Origin: Sporothrix humicola
Taxonomy: Eukaryota > Ascomycota > Sordariomycetes > Ophiostomatales > Ophiostomataceae
Assembly: GCA_021396245.1 (NCBI GenBank)
Contig: WNYE01000002.1
Coordinates: 248,001-312,000, forward strand
Direction: 5' to 3'
DNA length: 64,000 nucleotides
The notes under the pieces were generated by a model that saw only the letters and a program-made list of their open reading frames with translations, searched no databases and had not been told where the DNA came from. Of the stretch, positions 9,960 to 22,700 are shown piece by piece (within the stretch, counting starts at the first letter, position 1; every line of letters starts with the position of its first letter). A program made the translations under genes and the position numbers.

Positions 9960-11967
9960 ATGGCGCATCTCGACGTAGAGGCCCTCCTCGACGCCGCCGC
10001 GAGTGGCGGCAACGGAACCACGACGAGTCCGAGAAACGACGACACGACTAACGGCGCCTCATCAAACGGACATCACAGCCACAGCGGACGCACCAGCCGC
10101 AGCCGCAGCCGCTCGCCACGCGGCGACAGAGATCGTGAACGTGAGCGAGACCGCGCCGATCGGGATCGAGCTGACCGTGATCGTGATCGCAGAAGTGCCG
10201 ACGCCAACGGACACTCTAATGGACATTCTGGCACAGGCTTAGGCTCTGGCTCGCACGCCGACGACCGTGAGAGAACGCCCGCCCGCAGCGAGGCCGGCAG
10301 CCACCGCAGCAGCCGCCGTCGCAGTCGAAGCCCACGCCGCCGCCGCCGCAACCGCCACGGCCGAGGTGGTGGGGGCGGTGACCGGTCGCGTTCCCGGTCT
10401 CCCAACCGATACTACCGTCCGCGTGACTCGAGACGCGACCGCTCGCGCGACCGGGACCGGTCTCGGGATCGGGGTGACCGCTATGGACGGGATCGTTCAC
10501 GGGACAGAGATCGGGGCGATAGAGCCGAAAGAGACCGCGATTCTCGACGCAACCGCACGGCCTCGCCGCCGGCCGTCGGCGAGCGCGACCGGCGCACCGT
10601 CTTTGTGCAGCAGCTGGCCGCCCGTCTGCGGACGCGCGAGCTCAAAGAATTTTTCGAAAAGGCCGGCCCTGTGGCCGAGGCCCAGATTGTCAAAGACCGC
10701 GTCAGCAACCGATCAAAGGGGTAGGTCCTTCCTTTTCTTTACTTTATTTTGATTGTTCACCGCTAACTTTTTAGTGTCGGATATGTTGAGTTCAAGAGCG
10801 AAGACACGATTGCTGCGGCGCTCCAGCTTACAGGTCAGAAACTGCTAGGTATCCCTGTCATTGTCCAGGTCACGGAAGCCGAGAAGAACCGCCAAGTGCG
10901 TAACCCTGCAGACACTCCCTCCGGCGGCAATGGCAACGGAAACGGCACCGGCGTGCCCTTCCACCGCCTCTACGTCGGCAACATCCATTTTAGTATCACC
11001 GAGTCCGATCTGCGCAACGTCTTTGAGCCGTTTGGCGAGCTCGAGTTTGTCCAGCTCCAGAAAGACGACACCGGACGCAGCCGTGGCTACGGTTTTGTTC
11101 AGTAAGCACACGCCCCTGTATTCAGTTGTTTTGTTGTTTTGTTGTTTTGTCCCCCGCTAACAGTGTAGATTCCGCGACAGCAACCAGGCCCGCGAGGCGC
11201 TCGAGAAGATGAACGGCTTCGACCTGGCCGGCCGCCCGATCCGCGTCGGCCTCGGCAACGATAAGTTTACCCCCGAGTCTACTGCTCATCTGATGCAGCG
11301 ATTCCAGGGCCGCGACCAGAACGGAAATGCTCGCGACAGAAGCGACAGAAACGACAGAGGCGACCGCGGCGACCGTGACCGCGGCTCGGGCAACTTTGAC
11401 CGCGCGGGCGCCCGAGACAACGACAAAGGTAGTGGTGCCGGTGCACTGGATGACACGGATGTTGCGGGTGTCAACTTCAATAACTACAGCCGAGATGCTC
11501 TCATGAGGAAGCTCGCTAGGACCGATGATGCGGCGCCAACGGGCACCTCCACCAACGGCGGCTCTAATGGCGCTTCCAGTGGTGGAGATGCCGCCGCCGA
11601 CCGCCCCTCTCTCAAACCCCGCGACACAAAGCCCCTCGCCGTCGGCGTCAACGTCAACCTGGCTAGCCGCTGCGTGGTCCTGCACAACATGTTTGACGCC
11701 GCCGAGGAGGAGGGCGACGACTGGGTCAAGGAGCTGGAAGACGACGTGCGCCAAGAGGCCGAGGACAAGTACGGCCACGTCCTGCACGTGGCCCTTGACC
11801 CCAACTCCCAGGGCGACATCTACCTCAAGTTCGACAAAGTGCAGGGCGGCGAGAATGCGATTAAGGGTCTCAACGGCCGCTACTTTGGCGGCCGGATGAT
11901 CACCGCTGCGCCCGTTGTCGACGCCGTCTACAGCAGTTTGTTTTCGCGGTCCAAAGCGATGATGTAA
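9960..11967 (+). CDS. RBM39/CC1-like splicing factor (RS domain plus RRMs)
   Basis: Three exons: 9960-10720, 10775-11101, 11169-11967; introns are 54 and 67 nt with CTAAC branches. The product is 628 aa. Residues ~40-200 are an RS domain of dense Arg-Ser, Asp-Arg and Glu-Arg dipeptides. RRM1 starts at RTVFVQQLAARLRTRELKEF and ends after GYVEFKSEDT; RRM2 starts at HRLYVGNIHFSITESDLR and contains SRGYGFVQF, completed by the second splice. The C-terminal part, from ~540, has a UHM-type RRM (CVVLHNMFDAAEEEGDDW, then GDIYLKF). This order is that of human RBM39/CAPER and fission yeast Rsd1, which link U2AF/SF1 to the early spliceosome. Use of both introns is required to keep RRM1 and RRM2 whole. 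Confidence 0.92.
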
Positions 11968-14900
11968 AATGGCTGGAGTCGGAAGCTAATATCCTCTACC
12001 ATGAGCTATCTCTTTCTTCTTCTACAACAACTGGCCACGGACAGCCACGGCACATTCCTACATTTTTAATGGGTTTGCACATCCGAACCTTTGTCTGAGG
12101 CCGGCTTCTCACTCGGAATACATCATAGGTCTCTTGTCTTCTGCCATTGCTTTGAGATCAGTAATTGGGCTGTCTCACTGCAAGAATCATGGCCTGGCCA
12201 CTCGCCTTTACACTCGTCCGGCGTACAATGCGCAATCATCGCAATCACCCAGGTTTTTCATACCACTCGTCCTTTCCGTGCCATTCTTACTTTATTTTTC
12301 GATTCTCAGGCTTCAGCATTTGCCTAGCCACGATTTCTACTACAGGGCTCCTTCACGCTCTCGATAACGGCCTTTTTTCAGTACCAGTATTTTTCCTGTT
12401 CTCGGCGCTATTTTCGACTTTTGATTTCCTATCGGCGGCTTTCTGTTTCCAAATTACCTGTTCACTTCACTTTGCTCTAGACTTTCGGGGGACAAAACGA
12501 CACTTTCACTAGACTTTTCGATTCCCAACCAAGTTTCGGCCGCCTCACCCCGCCAGGCACTCTCACTGTCTTCTGTGGGTACGAGTTTGTGCATCTCGGT
12601 CCGAAACTATCAATCTGTTTTGAGAATACGTTTTGGTTCGACTCACTTTCTCGAACCCATTCTTCTCACCTTTCTCTCACAGGTGGCTCTTCTTTTCAGC
12701 CCACGCCAGTACCTGGCCCTGTCGCCGGCCCCGCTTTTGCCGCAGCTGGCGACTGGAAACGCTCTGTTTCTCCTTGTTGTTTGTTATCTGTCGTTGATTT
12801 CTTTGCTACGTTTCCTGTTGCAATACTTGACAAAACACTTGCCAGATTTAACGCTTCTTTTGCTGGCCATTCTCGGGCCCAAGGCTTTTCACGTCCTACA
12901 GGTCTGTCGGTGTTTTGTTGTTTTCATCATCTGTCCCAATATTTACAATGCTTCTGCGTACGTTACTTTTACCTTTACTTGATTTTTAGTAGCTCATAAA
13001 CAATTGAAAAAGAATTCGTAACTTCTTCTCTCTCCTTCTCTCGCCAGTATCAAATGCGTGAATGCTAAAATTTGCTGCCAACGGTCACGAGTCCTTGCCT
13101 GAAAAGTGTTTAGCGAGAAAAAGTGGGGTGCGTAGGTCGCTCCTTCTGTTCGTGTAAGTCAGGTCCATCGCTCCTGCCTCGTTTGTTTACTTTCAAACCC
13201 ACCAGACGGCGAACAGAGAAGGCGCCGCCCACCGTTTGCGTTTTGCTCTGCAAAAAATGGCAAGTCGACCCCCTCATCGCGCATTTTTTGGCCTGATCTG
13301 TCGACAAGCTTCTTTCCAGAAAATTGTCACCGCCATCTCAGCTTTCAGATCAAGTCTTTAAGAATAACCTTCAAATAAATGCCTTTATGAACGAACCTTT
13401 TCCAGTCCTCAAATATGTTGGTGTTCTACTTCCCTTTCCACCTTCAATCAATATACAGTTAATTCTGCGTGCTATTTACTGCCTCGATTCTCTGCCCATT
13501 GGTGAATATTGATATTGAGATCCTGGCCACCACCGTCCTCTAGCTATTTTTCGTATTGTATCTTGTATTGAACATCGCCCAAGTTGGCGAACTGGCTTCC
13601 ATCTGAATAGCATCTGAAGAGAGATATTAACGAGAATCGTATTGAAGCTCTCGCTTACAAGACCTGGCCAGACCGCTACGAGGGCATAGAATGGCAGTAA
13701 CCCTATGTCCATAGCTCTTTCCTTTCCTGACAACATCGCCCGGGGAAGCCTTCCGGGCTCGTTGTCGCGCACAGGAAAAATCCGAGTTAGTCGGCGTCGT
13801 CTTTACGAGAGCCATCTAGCAAGTGCGAGCGTGCCTTCCGTTTTTGTGCTTTCTGCTCACCTTGCCGTTTCCTAGTGGGGTGTGTATATGTTTTGCCCCT
13901 CCAAAATCTCGAGCATCTTCTCTCCCCCTCTTCCCTTCTCTTTTTTCTCTTCTTCTTTTCTTGGGTTTCTTGCTCGGTTTCTTCGGTATCCGTTTTCCTG
14001 CAGCAACGTTTTGACTGCTGTAGGGACTTCGACGTTCAAGATCTTTGCCTGCTTTGGAGTTTGCCCTCTTCATTCGTTTACTTTTTCATTGCTTCACGCG
14101 TCCCCTCTTTTTCTGCTCATTTTCGCGTCTCATTTTCTCCCATTTCGTTTCTCTGCCACTTGGTTTGGCCCTCTTGCCCAGCTCCTGGATTGCTACAGCT
14201 TTTTGACGCGTCCCTCACCTGGTCCTAGACACGGGTGACCTTCGCTCCTATTTAATCGCCATATCCGACAATATCACCTTCATTTCGTTCTTGCGTTACG
14301 TTCCGGCCCTTCGACTTTTGCTCTATTCGACTTTTCACGCCTAGTGGGTGGCCTTTTCCTCTCCCTAGGCTGATATTTGACATATCAGCCCCTTCATGCG
14401 TCTTTCGCTGTTCGTCGGAGCTTTCGACATTCTTTCGTTCTTTTCTGTTCCTCCTGCAGGAGTCAGTTTTCAACAACAGGACGCCTTGACCTGCGTTTTC
14501 CTGTTACCTCCCTCTATATTGTTGGCCAGGTGTCGACGACAATTTTTCGGTTCATACCACGACTATTGCCGTGCCTTTTCGTGCCGACTGCTGCAGTCAT
14601 TTTCCTCTGACAGGACCACCATCTGTCGGCCTCGTTCAATTCAGCGGTGAGCTTCTTCTTTTCCCGTATATTTTCTACACTATCTTTTCCCTGGCTATCA
14701 ATGGCACTGACAAGAAAGTCCAATTCTACAGTCTTTTCCCGGAGCATAAGAGTACCTGCCTAAGGTGTTCCTCTTTCATTTTTCTTCTCCCACGAAGCTT
14801 CTAGGCTTTCTACGGTACGTCGAACACAGTTATGAGAAGCTTACACGCCTGATGGTCGAGTTACTGACAGTATAGACGTGTTCTTCTCAACACAGTTTTA

Positions 14901-14984
14901 GTTGCGTTCCCAAGAGCCCCAACCTTGAAAGTTTTCTTCATTTTTTCCGCTTTTTTACGCTTCCGGCAAGCCTAGTTGCCGGAG
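11968..14984 (+). other. 3-kb pyrimidine-rich region, probable long 5' leader of the next gene
   Basis: No coding gene supported. After the RBM39-like 3' end, the + strand is markedly C/T-rich almost continuously from about 12100 to 14960, interrupted around 13010-13320 and 13540-13800. Open frames inside it translate to Phe/Ser/Leu/Cys-rich strings without domains and are best read as uORF-sized artefacts. The region also holds a candidate 5'-UTR intron at 14815-14875, suggesting that at least its right end is transcribed toward the gene at 14985. Confidence 0.45.
14815..14875 (+). other. candidate 5'-UTR intron
   Basis: A 61-nt segment with a GTACGT donor after ctac-g, a ttactgac branch-like sequence ~16 nt from the end and a tatag acceptor. 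Length and signals match the coding introns in this window. It lies 110 nt before the ATG at 14985. It is predicted only; cDNA would settle it. Confidence 0.45.
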
Positions 14985-17094
14985 ATGAACTCACCACTTA
15001 TCGACTGGCCGTCTGAAGCAGGCCAGTTTTACAATTCCGATTTCAAGCCTTCTACTTCTTTCGACGAGATCATGGCCACGGGATTTCCACCTTTCCCGCC
15101 AATCCCGCAGGCCCCGATCCCGTCGCCAACAATGCAGCAGGCAGCTGCTCCAACATCTGGGCCTTTCAACGTAAGCATCCAGTCAAGAATAACCCCCTCC
15201 ATCTCTTGTTCTTATCACTACTAACAAGTATTTTTACAGGACATCCGGACCTCGTGCCAGGCGGCCCAGAGCCGTATCATGCGTCTCCAGCAGGTCACCA
15301 ACAACCAAGTTGGACTGACGTCCATGATTCGTGAAGCATGGTTTACCGAGCTTCGGGGCATTGCCCAGTGCTTTGTCACCGCACAGCAGGCGAGCGCCAA
15401 GCTCGAGCAGATTGTCAACACTGACCGCGCTCAGTTGCTGGGCTCTCTTTCAGCAGCCCTCAACGAGCGTGATCTTAGAAAGACGGAGCGCGATGCTGCC
15501 GCACAGGAGGTTGAGTTCCTCCGTGGCCGCCTTCAAGAGGCAGCAGATCAGTCAAACAATGCTCTGCCCAGTTTGCCGAGCAAGGTCGAGGACATGCCCT
15601 TTAAGGTCGAAGACATGCCCTTTTCACCCAAGTTTGTCAACGGCGGGCCACCGGATTTTAAAAAGCAGGGTTTTCCCCAAGTGGTTGACCACAACACCCA
15701 CGTCCAAGCCAACCAGCCTCGCTTCTCCGGCCGTGGTCCGCGCAACCAATCCAAATTCTTCAACAAGAATGGGGGTGCTGCGAACTCGAGAGCCCCCAAC
15801 AATTATGCGGGCAGCTCTGGGCATAGCACCCCGGACGTTTTCAATGGTGGCCCAGTTGGTCAACGCTTCTCTCAGACGCCCGTCTACAACCAGGGCCCTT
15901 TCAAGGCACCTCCTGTCCCACCGGTGCCCCAGCAATTCAACGGACATGCCAACAACGGCGGCAACGCTCATAAGAGAGCTACTTCGTCGTTCTCGTCTGT
16001 TGATAACAAGTCTGTGTCCTCGTTTTCTGGTGGCCCATCTCAAACCCGCCCAAAGAATGGAACTAACTCTGCTCCCCGGGCCATGGTGCCATGGACCAAG
16101 ACTCCTGTTATGCCACCCAAGGATCTTATCCTGAAGCGTAGCGACCAGGACAGTCTCGGACAATTCGCTGCTGGCGTGGTGCATGCGCGCAACAGCGCCG
16201 ATGAGGACCGGAACCGCAACATCTTCCAATTCTTCAACTCGATCAAGGAATGGGTCGACAAGTACTGTTCTGGCGACACCACTGCAGCTGCTGTTGTAGC
16301 ACTGAGTCGCCAAAACCCTCCACTCTGGAACTACATCTGCTCTGTGACATATCCTAAGCATCGCTCCAATGCCTCTAACCACGCTGTCTTTTTACTGAGC
16401 AAGAAAGAGCACCGCAGCTTCCTCATCACACGTCTCATTATCCAATACGTTGTTCAAAAGATGTGGGCCCCAGAGGCATGGGAGGGCATAGACGCGCAAT
16501 TGACCGACTTGCTTGTCGGTGTGAAGAGTCGCCTCGATCTCACATACGGCTACGGTGAGTATGCCCAAGAATTTTCTTAAAACGGGAGTGGGAATTTTAA
16601 GTCAACTAACCTTTTATCTTTTAATAGATGCCGTCCTTCAGCCCCAGGAGCGCCATGCCCTCGTCGAGAAACGGTGCAATGCCATTCACGAGTTCATGGG
16701 CAACCGAGACTGGCAGAACAAATACAAACTGCAAAAGGTCAACTGCGACTTGAACCGCATCAAGGAAATTGTTGGGCCTCTGATGGATAACGGAAAGGTA
16801 AATCTTGACAGTCCCCATCGCGAACTCTTTAGCATTTGTGAGAACGGCATTCGCCTGTCGTCTGTCCTCAACACATGCCGTCTTTCCTTCCAGTTTATTT
16901 TCAACGAGTGTGGCATCAAGTTCAGTGACCAGTCGCACCGGCCCATGAATTCGAACATGTCTGCTCGCGATCTTCAAGCTCACCACTGGCGTATTGCGTG
17001 CGTGGTCACTCCGGGCATCACCTACCGCAACGACGCCGGGGCCAGTGTCGATCCGCGCTTCCTTGCCAAAGCCAACGTCCTGGTCATGCAGTGA
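14985..17094 (+). CDS. unrecognised 655-aa protein, probably Pezizomycotina-specific
   Basis: Three exons: 14985-15170, 15240-16554, 16628-17094; both introns (69 and 73 nt) have CTAAC branches and keep phase. I do not recognise a named domain. The N-terminus (MNSPLIDWPSE) is Pro-rich. A helical segment of ~100 residues from DIRTSCQAAQSRIMRLQQ to FLRGRLQEAADQ has coiled-coil character. A disordered Asn/Gly/Ser/Pro-rich middle follows (about 165-345) with a repeated KVEDMPF. The C-terminal ~300 residues form a compact, mostly helical domain rich in Trp and His (IKEWVDKYC, NPPLWNYICSVTYP, QKMWAPEAWEG, HHWRIACVVTPGITYR). No signal peptide or membrane segment. The start ATG fits the leader exon and lies downstream of a candidate UTR intron. 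Function unknown; the disordered middle plus coiled coil would suit a scaffold or RNP protein, but that is a guess. Confidence 0.85.
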
Positions 17095-18348
17095 TGACCG
17101 TTGTTACCATCGAGGTGAGAGCCAGGAAGGAAATGTCGGCTGTCCACCTGTTCTTCTTCCAATGCGATTTGATTTTTTTACGATCTGAGCGGATCTGGCC
17201 ATATATTACCTACACCCGTCTTCCCATCCTTGTTCTGTCGTCTGTTTCTGCATTTTTTTTTCATTTCCTCGACCATTTTCTCTTTTCTCATACGTCTCTG
17301 TTTTGCTACCATTCTTTCCCGGGTCTTGCTTTTCATCTGTTTACTGGGCTACGTTACCTGTTATCTCGCATGTCGTTGTCCCTTGAGCCTGCTTTTTTCT
17401 TTCTTTCGCGCTCTTTGATTGCCTTTATTTTTCAACGCTACAGCTTCATTTCTCCCAGTACAGCGAGTTCTGTTTTCCCAAGTTATTTGATTTACTGCCT
17501 TAATACTCCTTTACCCGACTTTGTTTTTCGCTCTGATTTCGTTTGTTTACTCGTCCTTTCTTTCATCAGAAAACTTTATACAATCTTCATACACGGAATG
17601 GCGTCCTGGATATCTTCTTGGGCATCGGATAGGTGTTACGATTTATTTTACATGCCAAGGACGCTTTTCGCTTACGGGAGATACCCTTTGCTCTGTTTCT
17701 CTTTCCTTTTTCGTTCTTTCCAGTTTATACTTTCTGATTTTACGATTTGTTTCGTGCTTCTTATGCGGGCGATGGTCGATGAGTTCTGTTCATGGCATCG
17801 CGACGACGGGACAGGGCGGGTAGACGGTGTCGACTAGGAATGTGACTGTGTACGGGATTGTGGTCAGACTGTGATCATTATACTGAAAGACACTGCAAAA
17901 GTTCAATTGATTCTTCTTCAAGTTAAATTTTGCAATAGTGTACATAGGTGACTAGATGCGAAAATGAACAATCATAAATTTTCTTGTGAAACGGTGACGG
18001 CAATAAAACGTGTAGATGTAAAATTTGAATTATTTTATGAAATAAAAACATAAAACGATGTAAAAAAAAAAAGGAAAAGGAACCATTAAAAACAAGCAGC
18101 TGCTATTATCAAAAGGCCACCCAAATAACTCTAACTTTTTTGTGCATTGCACTGGAATTATATTTGAAGGATGGAAAGAAATTCAAGTTATGAAGATTCG
18201 AGTTGACCAAGTTTGTAGAGACGTTGGTGGAATATGAAAAGAAAAGAAAATCAAAAGAAAAGGAAAACAAGGCGGGTATCTATTAAAACAGAAAAGAAAA
18301 GAAAAAAAAAAGACAAAGAAAATGAAAACACCAACGACACTTCCTGTC
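17095..18348. other. U-rich 3' trailer and convergent spacer
   Basis: From about 17130 to 17760 the + strand is very T/C-rich, an unusual composition for a region just after a stop codon. An open frame of ~280 codons crosses it but begins inside the preceding gene in another frame and is Phe/Leu/Ser junk. From 17870 to 18340 the sequence is A-rich on +, i.e. T-rich in the sense of the minus-strand vWA gene, and is likely its 3' UTR. No gene seen. Confidence 0.5.
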
Positions 18349-19750
18349 TTACTGTCGTGGTGAAAGATAGCGGTGGGTATTGGGATCATTGGCTGGCGTA
18401 GCGGAGGGCCCCGTCGTTCGGCGATCTAGACGCTTGACAACAGCACCCAGGACCGCCTTGAGGATGCCGTCGGCCGTCAGGCCCAGTGCCGTGTTGGGCC
18501 CGCCGCTGCTGCCAGCGCCGCCATTGCCCTGGTTCATGTTCACAAACGCGTCCCAAGTGACCGTGTCGACCATGTCGCGGATGCCGCCGGCCACGTCGTT
18601 GCCCAGGTTGTCGTCCAGGTGCTGCAGGTACGAGGCGGCCTCGGGTTCGGTGCCGACCTGGAAGAACTGCACACCGACCTGGAAGGGCGGGGCGTCCATG
18701 CCGTCCAACTTCTTGGCGGCCGAGACCAGCACACTATCCAAGTCATCGGTTGGTACGCCGTCGGTAATGACGATAATGTTGACGGGCTTGATGTCGTCCG
18801 GATCCGGGTCGCCGTACTCGCCGCGCTGCTCCATCTCCCGGCGCTTGGCCTCGTAGAAGCGCAGGTAGGGCTGGAAGATGTTGTGCAGGCGGGTACCCGT
18901 GGGCGTGGCGGCGGCCGGCTTGACGGTCTGGAAGATGCGGGCGACCGAGGCGGCGTCGGTCACGTTGTAGAAGCCACCCGTGGCTTTGCCGGGTGGTACG
19001 CGCGACTGGCCGCCACCGGGCGAGGGCGCGGGCGTGTTCTTGTGATTTAAAAAATAAATGTCGATGCCGTCGGCGTCGTGCTGTGTGCAGATGGGGGTGA
19101 TGTTGGCCAAGACGGCCTGGACCTCGCGCCAAGGGCGGCCGGCCATGGAGCCCGAGTCGTCAATGACAAAGACGGTGTCAAACATGGACAAGAAAGCGTA
19201 GGGGTCCTCGGCGGTGCGGACATTGTCGGCGGTCGGGCGTTGCGAGGCGGAGGAGCGCTGCGAGGGCGTGGGCGAGGCAGGGCGGATGGAGAAGCCAATC
19301 GAAGGGTTGGCCGGGTTCGCACTCGCGGGATTCGCCGGCGCTTCGATTGGTACTGTAGTCGCGAGAGGATTTGTGGTGCTGCCGGGCAGCTCTGATATCG
19401 CCGAGTAGGGCGGCGGGGGCTCGTTGGCTAAGAAGGTTAGAGATGAAGTTGAGAGGAGAGGAAAGGGAGAGGGGATACACACCTGGCGGGCGTCTTGTTG
19501 GCTCTGGGAAGCCCGAAGCACCGCGAGGCGCCGGAGCAATGGGTGAGCGCGAGCGCGACGGCTGTGAAGACGACGATGCCTGAACGCTGCGACTTGTGGC
19601 AGCAGGAGCTCTTGACGATGACGAAGCGCCGCCCGGGGAGACGGGGCTCACGGAGCCGTCGCCATTCGAGGAGGAGCTTTTGCTGATCTTGCTCTTGAGA
19701 GAGCCGAAAAACGACTTGCGCACGCTTTCGCGGCCATTGTTGTCGGACAT
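18349..19750 (-). CDS. von Willebrand factor A-domain protein
   Basis: Two exons: 19750-19483 and 19427-18349, joined across a 55-nt intron (GTGTGT donor, TTAG acceptor) to give 448 aa. The first ~165 residues are a Ser/Pro/Ala-rich disordered tail with a basic start (RKSFFGSLKSKISKS). A vWA domain follows: FDTVFVIDDSGSMAG near 170-185 contains the MIDAS motif DxSxS; later come GTRLHNIF and VNIIVITDGVPTDD, the other MIDAS loops. The C-terminal tail is Gly/Asn-rich and ends in ...RYLSPRQ. The MIDAS is complete, so metal-dependent ligand binding is expected. No signal peptide, so it is probably cytosolic. Ligand and pathway are not evident. Many fungi carry proteins of this layout without known role. 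Confidence 0.88.
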
Positions 19751-22700
19751 ATTTGTCTGGGCTTGTAAACGAGAGTGGTGGGAGATGAGGATCTGGGTGC
19801 TCTTGAGTTGCTCGTTTGATGTTTTGCTGGGTTGTTGTGCTGTCGAGAAGTTTGGTCACAGAGAAAGGGAGGTTGACGTAGGTTGAGGCGGGGCGCTTTG
19901 TTGTAGATGATAGGTGAGGGGAAGGTGCTGCTTTAACGCAAGTCTGGCTGATCTGTGCCGAGGATTGCTGTGGGCGAGTTTGTTGGGGGCCGTTGAAGAA
20001 GAGAGAGCGCAAAACGCGATCACGATGAAATCTTTAAGAAATAGTAACGCAATGGCAATGTACGATGCTGGGTGAGAATCGATCTTTTAAAGGGAAATGG
20101 CGGAAAAAAGAAGGAAAGAAGTCATAGAGATCAGAGAGGGGCACGCGAACCGGAATGTCGTTGGAGGCTCAATCTTGGATTGCGAGGGGAAGGAGCCTCG
20201 TTCCTGCTGCTTGGCAAAGCCCGCCCGCTTTCGGAAATGAGCAAGACCAACTGTGGCGGGCCAGGGGGAGCAGCAACTGCTAGCCTCGTCGTAGTTTCCC
20301 GAAATGCGAGACGTGTGACGGAGAATGAATCGTTCTTTCTGAAAATTTCTGGTAATTATGATTGCTATGACTGTATGGAGGAGGCTGTCGGTTTATGGCG
20401 GAAAGAGCGAATCAACTATTTTGCAATGTAGGCGACGGGTAGGAAAGGCGCGCCTTTGAAGCTGCAAATGACATCAGGTCCCGTGGCTTTCCAAAGTGCA
20501 CGTCCTGGCTGAGTTGCTCTTTCCAAGTCACGCTCTCATTTGACTCTACACATGCCTTGTGAGCTCTTGCTCGCTCCTGCCTCCTCTAACATGGAAGCTT
20601 TTGCTTTGACAAAAATCTCGAATTCATAGAGAATGAAACAAACAAACACAAGGCCAGCCTGATCATCAAAGATCGCTAACAAGAACGGATACGGCACCAA
20701 CAAACCCCATATTGCGACTAGCGGGAAGCCTAACGGGGCGCAGCGGGCGCCAGGGGACCGTTTTGCGGGCCTGGTATTGGCGGGATGTCAGAAAGGTACC
20801 GCGAGTCGAGAATTTGATGATCGCGGCCAAAGAAATTTAGTTCATCTCGTGCTTGACATTTAACAGGCACCGGGCTGGGCAAAGACAATGGCAGAGAACT
20901 CTAGATCCTCACAAAGCCTTCTTGTAAAACGAGTTATACGAGAATGGTGATGTTCAATGTGGGATGCAGTGCAGTTTTCCGTGGATGCGATGTGCGCCTT
21001 CCCCAATTCTCCTGTGCTGCTCCTTCGTGAGCCCCGCCTCGCATTTTAGGCAGGTTCACAGCCACAGGCCCGTTGGGATGGTCTCGACCATTTCAAGAAT
21101 TGCCCACACAAATCGACCATTGTGCCTTCTGAGGCAAAATCGACTGAGCCACAGTCCGGCGGATTGTATGACGGACGCTTCTTATATTTTGTGTATTGTC
21201 TGCCTCTTTTCGGAGAAACAGTTTCTGGAAATCGCGAGAGTACGAATACGCACTGGAAGTCGGAGGCTTTTGTGAAACTGCGAGCTCCGAATTACCCGCT
21301 TATTACACTGGACGAAAGTGCGACGTCATTGGCGGGGCTGCTCCTGGTCGAGTGCAAACATCTCGTAATGTCTCGACGAGGCATAATGATTTCGTAGTGT
21401 GGGAATTTGTACGATGGGGAGCTTTTCTGCCTCATTTATGCACTCTGTCTCTCACCAGCTCGAGGTTCACATATCTCTTTGAACGTCGTCGGTAGCACTT
21501 TCCTTTGCCTTTGACGATGTCCCACCTTCAATCTGGCCGGCGGTTCCACCGCCTTCATTGCTCCTGCTCTTTTTGATGCTTGCGTGAGAAAAAGTCCCTG
21601 CAAGTGCGCTGTACAACCCACTCTTTCCGTTCTTATCCTCTCTTTTTTACGTTTTGAGGGTCGTTCCTGCTTTCCTGGATCTTTCTTTCTCCGAAGAAGA
21701 GCCTTTAAGTCAGAATGAAGTGGAAAGAAGCCCAAAAGCTCTCACACCGCCTACACTTTGCTCTCGGAGACTGGTCACCGCCTGAGTTTCTGCCCTCTCT
21801 TCGCTCTCTTTTCACCCTTCCCTGCATTAGCCCCGAGTTTTGGTGTCTTGGTTGCTTGACTCCCGTGTCCACGCATCGACATCTCCACTAAAAACAAGCT
21901 TGCCAAGAAAATTGTCTCGTCCGTCTCGAACCTATTTCTTTGAATTTTCCCGATTTGAGCGAAGCAAAACCTTCAAAGGGCGGGAAGGGACGATGGGCCG
22001 GCGGCTGTTCATAGCAGATCTGATTCTAGGGATATAGGAAAGAGCGTGATGTGTTGCTTCCTAATTTGAGGCTTTAATTGTAGGCAAGAGACGATAGGTT
22101 CGCAGTTGCCTCTTCTGTCCGTGGCACGCCACAGCAAGAAGCAAGACATACCACGATAGCTCCTTCTCAAGCTGCTGTATCTGAACATCGTAGCTCAGGG
22201 GGCGATCCTTTCTTCTGATATCGTGACTTTTCCCCCTCACTCATCAATCTATCGCCATATCCCGCCATTCCACCCGCCGTCTTTAGCTTTATCACTACTC
22301 GCATCTTGCATCCTCATCCCATGTCGAGCTAGCTTCGTGGCCGAACGAGGGCCAACGCTGCACGTTTTGTCGCTGCCCACTTGCATCAACGTGATCGCGC
22401 TATTGGCTGATGGTCTCTTTCAAAACGAGACAAAACGCCAAACAATCGTACTACAACTCTCCCTTTCTTGCCTTCCTTGGGGCATTTCCCTTTGTCACTC
22501 GAGACAACCCCAGACCACTATTGGGCACCATCAACATCGTGGCTTGCCCCAAACGGAGCTGCCAGCTTCCAAGGATAAGCGGCATAAACTGAAAGAAACA
22601 CAGCAAAGAAAAGCAAACCCCCAAACGTCCCCAAAAAGTTTGACGAACGAATCATTCTGACTGCGACCATTCAGGCAGGAGGATACAGCTTGCAGGGAAA

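Noticed and set aside
16998..17837. 279-codon + strand frame
   Set aside because: Begins inside the preceding gene in another frame and runs through a T-rich trailer; Phe/Leu/Ser-rich with no domain.
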